Source: Thalassotalea mangrovi (GTDB lineage: Bacteria; Pseudomonadota; Gammaproteobacteria; Enterobacterales; Alteromonadaceae). From it: 64,000 nt of DNA. The position numbers and the translations under genes are program-made. Shown piece by piece: positions 35,546 through 43,923 of the stretch; the stretch's first letter is position 1; each line of letters opens with the position of its first letter. A model generated the notes under the pieces. The model saw only the letters and a list, made by a program, of their open reading frames with translations, did no database searches and was not told where the DNA came from. Location: the NCBI RefSeq assembly GCF_005116735.1, contig NZ_SWDB01000021.1, forward strand, positions 62,001-126,000, read 5' to 3'.

Positions 35546-36490
35546 GTGACCCTCTCCAATCCACTTAAGCCTTTTATTGAGAAACGCCCTCAGGTTGAAT
35601 ACCGAGGGCGTTTTGCTCCCTCCCCTTCCGGCCCTCTGCACTTTGGCTCTTTAATCGCCGCCTTGGCAAGTTATTGCCAGGCAAAAAGCGCCGCAGGAAA
35701 ATGGCTGGTGCGCATCGAAGATATTGACCCACCACGGGAACAACCGGGTGCGGACAAAGCCATTCTCGACACATTACAGACCTTCGGACTGCACTGGGAT
35801 GAAGAGGTGCTGTACCAAAGCCAGCAACATGAGTTATATCTCGATACCCTGGATTATCTCAAACGACAAGGTTTGAGTTATGGCTGCAACTGCAGCCGGG
35901 CAACAATCAAAAAAATGGGGGGTATTTACCAGGGTCTTTGTCGTGATCTGCAACTCTCGGGAAATAATCTTGGTACCCGACTGGTAAATCATTACCCGTT
36001 TGATGAATTTAACGATAACGTCCAGGGACGCGTAACACAGCCCGCGGATTTAGCGCATGAAGATTTTATTATCCATCGTCGCGACGGTCTGTTCGCCTAC
36101 CAGTTGGCCGTGGTGGTTGATGATATCTATCAGGGAATCACCGAGATTGTCCGCGGCTGTGACTTGCTGCAACCGACCTGCAGGCAGCTGACTCTGTTTA
36201 AGACCCTGGATATTAATGCCCCACATTATGCCCATGTACCGCTGGCGGTAACAGAGCAAGGCTTTAAGCTGAGTAAACAAAACGGCGCCCCGGCGATCGA
36301 CGGACACCGCCCCCAGGAACTTTTGTATCAGGCATTAAGGTTTCTCGGCCAACAACCACCAACAGAACTGGTTGATGCCAGCATTGACGAAGTGATCGAC
36401 TATGCAGTGCAGCATTGGCAGTTAAATCGAATCCCCAAGGACGAGCAAATCATTTATACCAATCCCGCACTGCTTAAGCCAATCAATTGA
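35546..36490 (+). CDS. gluQ: GluQRS, glutamyl-queuosine tRNA(Asp) synthetase
   Basis: A 314-residue paralogue of the catalytic half of glutamyl-tRNA synthetase that attaches glutamate to queuosine 34 of tRNA(Asp). The HIGH motif appears as PLHFGSL, preceded by RGRFAPSPSG. Zinc ligands are CNC and Y...C in YGCNCSRATIKKMGGIYQGLC. The KMSKS loop reads KLSKQNG. No anticodon-binding domain follows, as expected. The start is GTG, 8 nt after dksA. It is probably translated from the dksA transcript. Confidence 0.95.
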   Translation: MTLSNPLKPFIEKRPQVEYRGRFAPSPSGPLHFGSLIAALASYCQAKSAAGKWLVRIEDIDPPREQPGADKAILDTLQTFGLHWDEEVLYQSQQHELYLDTLDYLKRQGLSYGCNCSRATIKKMGGIYQGLCRDLQLSGNNLGTRLVNHYPFDEFNDNVQGRVTQPADLAHEDFIIHRRDGLFAYQLAVVVDDIYQGITEIVRGCDLLQPTCRQLTLFKTLDINAPHYAHVPLAVTEQGFKLSKQNGAPAIDGHRPQELLYQALRFLGQQPPTELVDASIDEVIDYAVQHWQLNRIPKDEQIIYTNPALLKPIN

Positions 36491-36590
36491 TACAAATTGA
36501 CTATACTGAAGGCACCAGCAGCACGGAAAATCATTCTCAACTCCTGGAGAATAACCTTTCGTCAAATTATCAATTAAATCAACGCATCTC

Positions 36591-36620
36591 TGTGCATCGT
36601 CAGCGGTAAACGGGTATAAT
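36591..36620 (+). promoter_or_regulatory. Candidate sigma-70 promoter of pcnB
   Basis: A perfect -10 TATAAT (36615-36620) is preceded, with an 18-nt spacer, by TGTGCA (36591-36596), a weak -35. A transcript from here would have a leader of about 115 nt before the chosen pcnB ATG. Confidence 0.5.
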
Positions 36621-36740
36621 GGCCGGCAAATTTAAGACGAGCAATATTCAGTTCCGTTGTAAAGTCGATTGGTAGCTGAGGTAAGTAAGATTAACGCATT
36701 GAAAAAGCTGGTAAAAAAAATACTAGGAAAGACGCAGAAC

Positions 36741-38087
36741 ATGGATAAAAATCGGACAGAGGATAAACTATCTCCTCATGTCCTGTCGCGCGATGAGCAC
36801 AACATTTCCCGCAAAGACATCAGTGACAATGCCCTGAAGGTATTATATCGCCTGAATAAAGGTGGATACGATGCTTACCTGGTTGGCGGTGGTGTGCGCG
36901 ATATATTACTGGGTGAACACCCGAAAGATTTTGATATCGCCACCAATGCAACTCCGGAACAGATTAAAAAACTGTTTCGCAATTGCCGGTTGATCGGCCG
37001 CAGATTTCGCCTTGCCCATATTGTTTTTGGTCGGGATATCATCGAAGTCGCAACTTTTCGTGGCCATCACGGTAGCGATAACGCCAGTAAACAGAGCGCA
37101 AAACAACATCACTCCAAGCAAAGTGAGCATGGCATGTTATTGCGCGATAACATCTATGGCACTATCGAAGAAGATGCTGAACGTCGTGATTTCACCATCA
37201 ATGCCCTGTATTACTCAACCAAAGATTTTAAAGTTTATGATTTTGCCAACGGTCTGGACGACATTAAAAAACGTAAAATTCGTTTAATAGGCGATCCAGA
37301 AACCCGCTATCGGGAAGATCCGGTGCGCATGTTACGGGCAATTCGCTTTGCCACTAAACTGGATATGGAAATTGCCCGCGATACGGCAACACCAATACGC
37401 GAATTGGCACCGCTAATGGCTAATATTCCGGCGGCGCGGATGTTTGAGGAATACATGAAGTTATTCCTGTCCGGTAAAGCACAGGCAAACTTTGATCTAT
37501 TGGCCGAATACCACCTATTGGAATATTTATTCCCGCATATCAGTAAAGATTATGCCAAGGATCCAAATAGCTTAAGCGTACAATTCGTGCGTCAGGTGTT
37601 AATCAATACCGACAATCGAATTAATGACGGTAAACGCGTGACCCCGGCATTTTTACTTGCCGCCGTGCTTTGGTACGAAATAGAGCAACAAATCCAGCAG
37701 TTGCAGGAAAAGTCGCTGATGCCACCGCAGGATGCATTTTTCGTTGCCATGACGCAGGTGTTACAAGAGCAGCAGCGTAGCATTGCCATTCCTAAACGCT
37801 TCCAGCTACCGATGAAAGATATTTTTGCCCTGCAACATCGTCTGACCCGCCGTGAAGGAAACCGGGCATTTAAGACACTGGAACACCCAAGATTCAGAGC
37901 TGGTTACGACTTTCTTCTTTATCGTGGCAAAGTCGAGGGAGGAGAGTTAGCACAACTGGCACACTGGTGGACTACCTTCCAGGACGCGACTCCGGACACC
38001 CAGCAGCAAATGATAAAAAGTTTTAAAACCACACGAAAACGTCGACGTTCTCCAAGGAAACGTAGTCAGACCGTGGCCAAGGATTAG
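36741..38087 (+). CDS. pcnB: PcnB, poly(A) polymerase I
   Basis: A 448-residue class II nucleotidyltransferase that adds poly(A) tails to RNAs and speeds their decay. The head domain has LVGGGVRDILLG and the metal motif KDFDIATNATPEQ (DxD). RRDFTINALYY and RYREDPVRMLRAIRFATKL follow, as in all family members. The C-terminus is strongly basic (TTRKRRRSPRKRSQ), typical of PcnB rather than Cca. The ATG at 36741 is chosen with GGAAAG 9 nt upstream; the frame is open to a TTG at 36669, so a longer N-terminus is possible. It heads pcnB-folK-panB-panC. Confidence 0.93.
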   Translation: MDKNRTEDKLSPHVLSRDEHNISRKDISDNALKVLYRLNKGGYDAYLVGGGVRDILLGEHPKDFDIATNATPEQIKKLFRNCRLIGRRFRLAHIVFGRDIIEVATFRGHHGSDNASKQSAKQHHSKQSEHGMLLRDNIYGTIEEDAERRDFTINALYYSTKDFKVYDFANGLDDIKKRKIRLIGDPETRYREDPVRMLRAIRFATKLDMEIARDTATPIRELAPLMANIPAARMFEEYMKLFLSGKAQANFDLLAEYHLLEYLFPHISKDYAKDPNSLSVQFVRQVLINTDNRINDGKRVTPAFLLAAVLWYEIEQQIQQLQEKSLMPPQDAFFVAMTQVLQEQQRSIAIPKRFQLPMKDIFALQHRLTRREGNRAFKTLEHPRFRAGYDFLLYRGKVEGGELAQLAHWWTTFQDATPDTQQQMIKSFKTTRKRRRSPRKRSQTVAKD

Positions 38088-38091
38088 CCTG

Positions 38092-38583
38092 ATGACTGAG
38101 GTGTACCTTGGCCTGGGTAGCAATCTTGAACAACCTGATCAACAATTGCGCTGGGCAGTAAGCCAGCTGGCTGGCCATCCGCAGATCAATGTCACGGCTT
38201 TATCGAGTATTTATCAAAGTCGCCCGATGGGACCTCAGGATCAACCCGATTACCTGAACGCCGTCATAGCTATCAATACCGACCTGGCACCACTAGCACT
38301 TTTGGATGTGACCCAGCAGATTGAACTGGATGCCGGCCGAATCCGTAAAGACGAGCGCTGGGGAGCCCGGGTCCTGGATATAGATATCTTGCTTTTTGGA
38401 CAACAGATCATTAATCTACCGCGCCTTGAAGTACCCCATTATGGGATGAAAAAACGTGAATTTGTGCTCTATCCTTTGGCTGAAATAGCCAAAGACCTGG
38501 TATTACCGGATGGCCAGACACTGCAACAACTGGTTGCAGGCGTCGAACCTAACGGAATAAAAATACAGGGGAATTTGCGCTAG
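38092..38583 (+). CDS. folK: FolK, 6-hydroxymethyl-7,8-dihydropterin pyrophosphokinase
   Basis: A 163-residue kinase that transfers pyrophosphate from ATP to the pterin, an early folate step. VYLGLGSNLEQPDQQL, SSIYQSRPMGPQDQPDYLNAV and RWGARVLDIDILLFG (with the two metal-binding aspartates) are diagnostic. VPHYGMKKREFVLYPL follows. It starts 4 nt after pcnB, inside the same transcription unit. Confidence 0.96.
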   Translation: MTEVYLGLGSNLEQPDQQLRWAVSQLAGHPQINVTALSSIYQSRPMGPQDQPDYLNAVIAINTDLAPLALLDVTQQIELDAGRIRKDERWGARVLDIDILLFGQQIINLPRLEVPHYGMKKREFVLYPLAEIAKDLVLPDGQTLQQLVAGVEPNGIKIQGNLR

Positions 38584-38631
38584 AATTGTTTCTGTGCCAA
38601 GGTACGGCAATCATCAAATAAGTATGAAGTT

Positions 38632-39426
38632 ATGAGTAGAATCACCATCAGTAAATTGCAGGCAATGAAATCTGCAGGCGAAAAAATTTCCTCGATCACA
38701 GCATATGATGCGAGTTTCGCACGTCTGTTTGACGAAGCCGGTATGCATGTGATGCTGATTGGCGATTCCCTTGGCATGGTATTGCAGGGACAAAGTGATA
38801 CCCTGCCGGTAACCATTGATGATGTTGCCTATCATACACGCTGTGTACGCAGTGGTGCTTCAAAAGCACTTATCATTGGTGATATGCCATTTATGACCTA
38901 TGCTTCGCCTGAGCAAGCCTATGACAATGCCGCAAAATTAATGCGCGCTGGCGCCAATATGGTGAAAGTCGAAGGCGGCGAATGGCTTTATGAAACCATT
39001 GAAGGCTTGGTACAACGTAGTGTTCCTGTATGCGGACACCTTGGTCTCACGCCACAGGCAGTTAATGTATTTGGTGGTTTTAAAGTCCAGGGGCGCGATT
39101 CAGAACAGGCCCAGCAAATTATCGATCAGGCAGTTAAACTTGAGCAGGCAGGTATTCAGTTACTGGTGCTCGAGTGTATCCCGGCGGAGCTTGCCAAAAC
39201 CATATCGCAAACATTAACAATTCCGGTAATTGGCATTGGCGCAGGTAAAGATACCGATGGTCAAATCCTGGTAATGCATGATGCCCTGGGTATCTCGTTT
39301 AGCAAGATTCCAAAATTTTCCCGCAATTTCCTCGCGGAAACCGGCAATATCAGCGATGCCATTGCCTTGTACATTGACGAAGTAACACACGGACGTTTTC
39401 CCGGCGAAGAGCACAGCTTTAAGTAG
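38632..39426 (+). CDS. panB: PanB, 3-methyl-2-oxobutanoate hydroxymethyltransferase
   Basis: A 264-residue (beta/alpha)8 enzyme making ketopantoate, the first step of pantothenate synthesis. [27 protein letters not shown] (Mg ligand Asp), [20 protein letters not shown] and [14 protein letters not shown] are the family motifs, with [20 protein letters not shown] near the end. panC follows after 2 nt. With panC and panP here, three of the four enzymes to pantothenate are present; panE is not. Confidence 0.97.
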   Translation: MSRITISKLQAMKSAGEKISSITAYDASFARLFDEAGMHVMLIGDSLGMVLQGQSDTLPVTIDDVAYHTRCVRSGASKALIIGDMPFMTYASPEQAYDNAAKLMRAGANMVKVEGGEWLYETIEGLVQRSVPVCGHLGLTPQAVNVFGGFKVQGRDSEQAQQIIDQAVKLEQAGIQLLVLECIPAELAKTISQTLTIPVIGIGAGKDTDGQILVMHDALGISFSKIPKFSRNFLAETGNISDAIALYIDEVTHGRFPGEEHSFK

Positions 39427-39428
39427 TC

Positions 39429-40277
39429 ATGAAAACCGTAGATTCCATCGCTGAGCTGCGCTCAGAAATACAATCCTATAAAGCCCGTGGCCTTAGCATT
39501 GGCTTTGTCCCTACCATGGGCAATCTGCATGCAGGCCACCTGTCGCTGGTAGATACCGCCATAAAAAAGGCTGATGTCGTTATTGCCAGTATCTTCGTTA
39601 ACCCGATGCAATTTGGGGTAAACGAAGATATCGATAATTATCCGCGCACCTTGCAGCAGGACAAAGAAAAGTTAGTCGCTGCTGGCGTTAAGCTGCTGTT
39701 TACCCCGACACCAGAGATGATTTACCCGAAAGGCCTCGATAAACAGACGTTTGTGGAAGTACCCGGCCTGTCGGCCAGCTATTGCGGTGAAAGCCGTAAG
39801 GGACATTTTCGCGGCGTTACCACCATTGTTTGCAAACTGTTCAACCTGGTGCAACCAGATATTGCCTGTTTTGGCCTGAAAGATTACCAGCAGGTACAAA
39901 TGATTCAGACGATGGTTGATGATTTATCGATGCCAATTGATATTATTCCGGTAGCAACCATGCGCGAAACCAGCGGCCTGGCAATGAGTTCGAGAAACTC
40001 TTACTTGTCTGAAGCGGAAAAAACTCAGGCGAGCCAGCTTTATCAGACTCTGTTATGGGTAAAGTCAGAACTTGAACAGCACCAGGATTTTCAGAAAATA
40101 ACCATGATCGCCCGCTCTAAAATCGATCATGGCGGTATGCGCACCGATTACATCGATATCTGCAATGCCAAAACGTTAGAACCGGCGACCGCAGAGGATA
40201 CCGACCTGGTCGTGTTGGCTGCCGCCCACTGCGGCAAAGCCCGCCTTATCGATAATATCCAGGTCAGCTTGAGCTGA
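39429..40277 (+). CDS. panC: PanC, pantothenate synthetase
   Basis: A 282-residue ligase joining pantoate and beta-alanine with ATP. GFVPTMGNLHAGHLSLV holds the HIGH-type HAGH motif, followed by SIFVNPMQFG, YCGESRKGHFRGVTTIV and FGLKDYQQVQMI. MSSRNSYLS is the KMSKS-like loop. The last codons and the stop form a 9-bp palindrome (AGGTCAGCT/AGCTGACCT, 40261-40280) that may terminate transcription. The 263-bp inverted-repeat element begins 5 nt after the stop. Confidence 0.97.
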   Translation: MKTVDSIAELRSEIQSYKARGLSIGFVPTMGNLHAGHLSLVDTAIKKADVVIASIFVNPMQFGVNEDIDNYPRTLQQDKEKLVAAGVKLLFTPTPEMIYPKGLDKQTFVEVPGLSASYCGESRKGHFRGVTTIVCKLFNLVQPDIACFGLKDYQQVQMIQTMVDDLSMPIDIIPVATMRETSGLAMSSRNSYLSEAEKTQASQLYQTLLWVKSELEQHQDFQKITMIARSKIDHGGMRTDYIDICNAKTLEPATAEDTDLVVLAAAHCGKARLIDNIQVSLS

Positions 40278-40280
40278 CCT
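40261..40280 (+). terminator. Hairpin spanning the end of panC
   Basis: AGGTCAGCT and AGCTGACCT pair across TG; the panC stop codon lies in the right arm. No T-run follows, and an inverted-repeat element starts immediately after. Confidence 0.45.
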
Positions 40281-40548
40281 TATACCAATCACATTAAGTT
40301 TGTGCACAACTCAGAGTTAGGGCAGAGGTTCATTTACAACATAGATTTAATTGATATAGTCATTCTATATTAATGAAATATAGGGCCGTAAATGAGCCTC
40401 TGATAAACTCCCTATGGGTGAGTTTTAAAGGCGTTTATCCGGCGTTACTGATTTTGACAATGGAACGACCATTCTCTGCAATCAAAGCCTTGTCTAAACG
40501 CCTTTAAATTCTCTCTGAGTGAGCAATAATTTAATGTGATTGGTATTA
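40280..40548. mobile_element. MITE-like element A (263 bp) with TTA target duplication, between panC and panP
   Basis: The ends ATACCAATCACATTAA (40282-40297) and TTAATGTGATTGGTAT (40531-40546) are perfect 16-bp inverted repeats. The unit TACCAATC...GATTGGTA (40283-40545) is flanked by TTA on both sides (40280-40282 and 40546-40548). An inner inverted pair, TTTAAAGGCGTTTA near 40425 and TAAACGCCTTTAAA near 40495, and AATGGAACGACCATT near 40460 give it a nested palindromic structure. It has no coding capacity. The right-hand TTA is the complement of the panP stop codon. Confidence 0.85.
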
Positions 40549-42180
40549 AGCGTCAATAATCGACTGTAACTGAGCCAGCAATGGCGTTTGCTCAGTTGCA
40601 ATTGCTTCCTGTTCCACCAATACCTGCTGCAAGATATCTTCTGTGGTCAGCGGATTTGCCAGCACCACGCGAAATACACTAATCGCATCTGTACCTTGCC
40701 CTTGTTCCGGAATTCGGGTTCGAGACACAAACGATTTACCCGCTTCGCGCTGCAGTTTTTGCATGGTTATGGTTAACTGATCGAGGAGTTCATTAATGTT
40801 CCGGCGCTGCTGTAAAGTACAGGATTGCAATAATTCCTGGACATGTTTGGGCACGTAACGATATGTCAGCAGGCACAACTTCGGCTCGCTTACCAGCTGA
40901 AAATCTTCATGGGCAGTAATTAAAGAAGCAAAATATTTCGCTTTTTCAATGCTTTGATTAATCAGTAATTCAAAGCCAGGGCGGGAAATAATATGTAAGC
41001 TGGCATACAGCAACATCGCCATTCCAGGTCTTGAACCCTCCAGCGTGTGACTGCCTAAATCTTTCGAGCCTTTACGAAGAATATACTCCGCGTGATGTTC
41101 AATCGCAGCGACCGCTTCCGGGTTTTTAAATAAGACCAGACCAGCGCCCATCGGTACGTACATCTGTTTGTGGGCATCAATAGTCACTGAATCCGCCCGT
41201 TCAATGCCACTAAGCAGATAACGATATTTATTGGAAAATAGCGTCGCCCCGCCCCACGCTGCATCAACATGAAAATGAGCGTTATATTCAGCGGCGATAT
41301 CGGCCATGTCGTTTAATGGATCTAAGGTACCGGTTTCGGTAGTACCGGCAATGCCGACAATCGCCATCACTTTAATATTTTTTGCTTCAAGTTCAGCGCA
41401 TTTCTCTCTCAGTAACTTACAATCCATGCGATGCTCTGCATCGGTGGGGATGGCAATAATACTGTCATGGCCAAGACCAAGAAGATTAGCGGCTTTTTTC
41501 AACGAATAGTGGCCGCGTTCGGAAACGAGAATGGCCAGATCGTCATAGCCGTAGGCTTTCAGGCCTTTAAACAGGCCCTCTTCGCTAACCCCCTTAAACC
41601 CAGGCTTAGCCACCAATAAACTGTTGCGAGCCACCCATAAGGCGGTAATGTTGGCAACGGTACCACCTGAGCAGAAGGCGCCAAGCGATGAGTCTGCGGA
41701 ATGCATCCAGTCTTGATAAAAGTCGTCATTATTGGCATAAACCAGGCGGTGCATCATTCCCAGAACTTGACGCTCCATCGGCGTAAAGGCTTTGGAGGTC
41801 TCTATTTTCACCAGGTTCTGGTTCAGGCCAACCATTAATTTCGATAAGGGTAATAGGAAATACGGCAGGGCCGACGTCATATGGCCAATAAAACTTGGGG
41901 CTGACGTGTGCACCGACTGAGCTATTAGTTTTTCCAACAGCTGGCGGGTGTGATCTGAGACATATTCAGGTCGCTCCGGTAACTCGGAACTGGCAAAGTC
42001 CTGCTCAATCTCAGATAGCGGCTTGTCGGTGGCAACAATGTGATGACTCAAAAAGCCATTCAGGTTTTTTGAAATTTCGCTTTCGATTTGACTTAAGGTC
42101 GAGTCTGGCGCCTCGGGAATGGTAAAAATCCGGTGCAGGGACTCATTATTTGCCTGCGCATAACGCTTTTCATTCGCCAT
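40546..42180 (-). CDS. panP: PanP, PLP-dependent aspartate 1-decarboxylase
   Basis: A 544-residue group II decarboxylase (glutamate decarboxylase-like fold) that makes beta-alanine for pantothenate in bacteria lacking PanD. SGGTVANITALWVARN, the substrate region FHVDAAWGGATLFSN and the PLP lysine in TIDAHKQMYVPMGAGLVLFK are clear. The length and the position beside panB-panC support PanP rather than a glutamate or DOPA decarboxylase. It is encoded on the opposite strand to panBC and is bounded on both sides by inverted-repeat elements A and B. Its TAA stop is part of the element A flank. Confidence 0.9.
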   Translation of the reverse strand: MANEKRYAQANNESLHRIFTIPEAPDSTLSQIESEISKNLNGFLSHHIVATDKPLSEIEQDFASSELPERPEYVSDHTRQLLEKLIAQSVHTSAPSFIGHMTSALPYFLLPLSKLMVGLNQNLVKIETSKAFTPMERQVLGMMHRLVYANNDDFYQDWMHSADSSLGAFCSGGTVANITALWVARNSLLVAKPGFKGVSEEGLFKGLKAYGYDDLAILVSERGHYSLKKAANLLGLGHDSIIAIPTDAEHRMDCKLLREKCAELEAKNIKVMAIVGIAGTTETGTLDPLNDMADIAAEYNAHFHVDAAWGGATLFSNKYRYLLSGIERADSVTIDAHKQMYVPMGAGLVLFKNPEAVAAIEHHAEYILRKGSKDLGSHTLEGSRPGMAMLLYASLHIISRPGFELLINQSIEKAKYFASLITAHEDFQLVSEPKLCLLTYRYVPKHVQELLQSCTLQQRRNINELLDQLTITMQKLQREAGKSFVSRTRIPEQGQGTDAISVFRVVLANPLTTEDILQQVLVEQEAIATEQTPLLAQLQSIIDA

Positions 42181-42221
42181 ATATTCTTCACTCGCAGGTA
42201 TTTTTTCCTGCCTACAGGTTT

Positions 42222-42489
42222 TTATACCAATCCACTTAAATAGGTGAGCTACTCAGAATGTCAGCCGAGGGAACTCTACAAGGCGTCGTTATTTAGGAAT
42301 GGTCATTCCATTTCAAATAGCGAGTACGCAGTAGAATTGCCTCGCGGGCATTCCCGCATGGGCAAATTTGAATAAACACCCCATTCAAACAACCCAGTTT
42401 TATATCAGTAATATTCGATCCACTAATTCTTGAAATATACTCTTTCGAAAATTTGCTGAGGGATCAGTAATTAATGTGGATTGGTATTA
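42222..42489. mobile_element. MITE-like element B (262 bp) with TTA target duplication, upstream of panP
   Basis: TACCAATCCACTTAA (from 42225) and TTAATGTGGATTGGTA (to 42486) are near-perfect inverted repeats. TTA flanks both sides (42222-42224 and 42487-42489). The interior differs from element A but shares the small palindrome AATGGTCATTCCATT (42299-42313). It fills nearly the whole 306-nt gap between panP and the TrmB-like gene, so any panP promoter must lie in it or in the 41 nt before panP. The right-hand TTA is the complement of the TrmB-like stop codon. Confidence 0.85.
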
Positions 42490-43149
42490 TAAACGCTCGA
42501 ATTTAAGTTGCCAGCAGCTTTGTCCACTGGCCTGATATTTTGCTTCAAACGGGGTCAATGGCTGGTTGTCGTTGATTTGCGAGATACTGCCCTTTTTGCC
42601 GGCAAGCTCCGCAGCCCGTTGGAACTCCTGCAAATACAACAGCCAGTTAGAACGTAGTGTCAATGCGTTACCTATCTGTAAGATGTACGGAAATACCGCA
42701 CTACCATGCCAGCGCCGTTGCAAGTGCTTAGCCTTTGGCCAAGGGTTTGGATACAAAAGATAGTGCTCACTGACGTTCCATTGGTGTTGTACCACCAGCC
42801 GGTAAAAATCATTAAGATCGGCGCGAACCAGGATAAAGTTTTCTGCTTCGGTGGCATCCTCGACATTGCGCTTAATACGATGCAAAGATTTGTCGACGCC
42901 AATAACCAGCGCATCTGGGTAGCGGCCGGCCAGAATACGGGTACTTTGCCCAACCCCACAGCAGGAATCGAGAATGATATTACCAGCAAACTTTGCGACC
43001 TGCTGATGAACCTGATCAAACGCCTGCTGAGTATGATCCGATATGGGTTTTAAAAATTCATGGCTGAGATGCTTACGAACCACCTCGTCAAGGTGCTCAT
43101 GCAACCCATCCTGATTGCTTACAATCGCTTTTGAATCACCAAAACTCAT
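42487..43149 (-). CDS. TrmB-like SAM-dependent methyltransferase
   Basis: A 220-residue Rossmann methyltransferase. The SAM loop is ILDSCCGVGQSTRILA (about residue 60), with GVDKSLHRIKRN as motif II. YPNPWPKAKHLQRRWHG corresponds to the FPDPWPKKRHxKRR signature of tRNA (guanine-N7-) methyltransferase, so this is a TrmB relative with an altered SAM loop and motif. It may be a paralogue with another target. Its ATG overlaps the stop of the ABC permease gene (TAATG), which makes it the third gene of that operon. Its stop codon abuts element B. Confidence 0.75.
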   Translation of the reverse strand: MSFGDSKAIVSNQDGLHEHLDEVVRKHLSHEFLKPISDHTQQAFDQVHQQVAKFAGNIILDSCCGVGQSTRILAGRYPDALVIGVDKSLHRIKRNVEDATEAENFILVRADLNDFYRLVVQHQWNVSEHYLLYPNPWPKAKHLQRRWHGSAVFPYILQIGNALTLRSNWLLYLQEFQRAAELAGKKGSISQINDNQPLTPFEAKYQASGQSCWQLKFERL

Positions 43150-43922
43150 TAGCTTCTCAAACCTATACCTTTGGAAATCAGATACATAGCGATAGCGTAT
43201 AAGGTAATAATAAATACGCCAATAACACCAAAGGCAACGCCCAGGCTGACATCACTTATTCCTAAAAATCCATACCGGAAGGCATTTACCATGTAAACAA
43301 TGGGATTGATCTTAGATACACCCTGCCAGAAATCCGGTAATAGCGAAATTGAATAGAATACCCCACCTAAATAGGTCAGTGGCGTTAATACAAAGGTCGG
43401 AATTATCGAAATATCATCGAAACTGCCAGCAAAGACGGCGTTGATCAATCCACCTAAGGCAAACACCGCCGAGGTCAACATGACCGTCGCGATGATCACC
43501 CAGATATTATGAATTTGTATATCGACAAAAAACAAAGCAATGATGGTAACGATTAAACCTACCAGGATGCCCCGCGCCATACCGCCACCAACATAACCGG
43601 CGACAATCACCCAGTTCGGTACTGGTGCCACCAACATTTCTTCAACATTACGCTGCCATTTAGCGCTAAAAAACGATGAGGCCACATTCGAATAGGAATT
43701 GGTAATGACCGACATCATAATCAGGCCCGGTACGATAAACGACATATAATCAAAGCCGCCCATTTCGCCAATACGCTTGCCGATTAACGAACCGAAAATA
43801 ACAAAATACAGACTAATGGTAATGGCCGGTGGAACTAGGGTTTGCACCCAAATCCGCATAAATCGATGAATTTCTTTATGGAGAATACTGCTTAATGCAA
43901 TGCGCGTAGTAGAAATCGACAT
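43149..43922 (-). CDS. ABC-2 type transporter permease (YadH-like)
   Basis: A 257-residue inner-membrane protein with six helices of the ABC-2 family. FMRIWVQTLVPPAITISLYFVIFGSLIG at the N-terminus and the family loop IVPGLIMMSVITNSYSNVASSFFSAKWQRNVEEMLVAPV are typical, as is LTPLTYLGGVFYSISLLP. It pairs with the ATPase encoded directly upstream; the gap is 1 nt. The substrate is unknown (lipid, polysaccharide or drug export are all seen in this family). The ATG at 43922 has GGAG 9 nt upstream. Confidence 0.92.
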   Translation of the reverse strand: MSISTTRIALSSILHKEIHRFMRIWVQTLVPPAITISLYFVIFGSLIGKRIGEMGGFDYMSFIVPGLIMMSVITNSYSNVASSFFSAKWQRNVEEMLVAPVPNWVIVAGYVGGGMARGILVGLIVTIIALFFVDIQIHNIWVIIATVMLTSAVFALGGLINAVFAGSFDDISIIPTFVLTPLTYLGGVFYSISLLPDFWQGVSKINPIVYMVNAFRYGFLGISDVSLGVAFGVIGVFIITLYAIAMYLISKGIGLRS

Positions 43923-43923
43923 A

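Noticed and set aside
36669-36740. Longer pcnB starting at TTG 36669
   Set aside because: The added residues lack family similarity and there is no binding site before the TTG; the ATG at 36741 fits better, though it is not certain.
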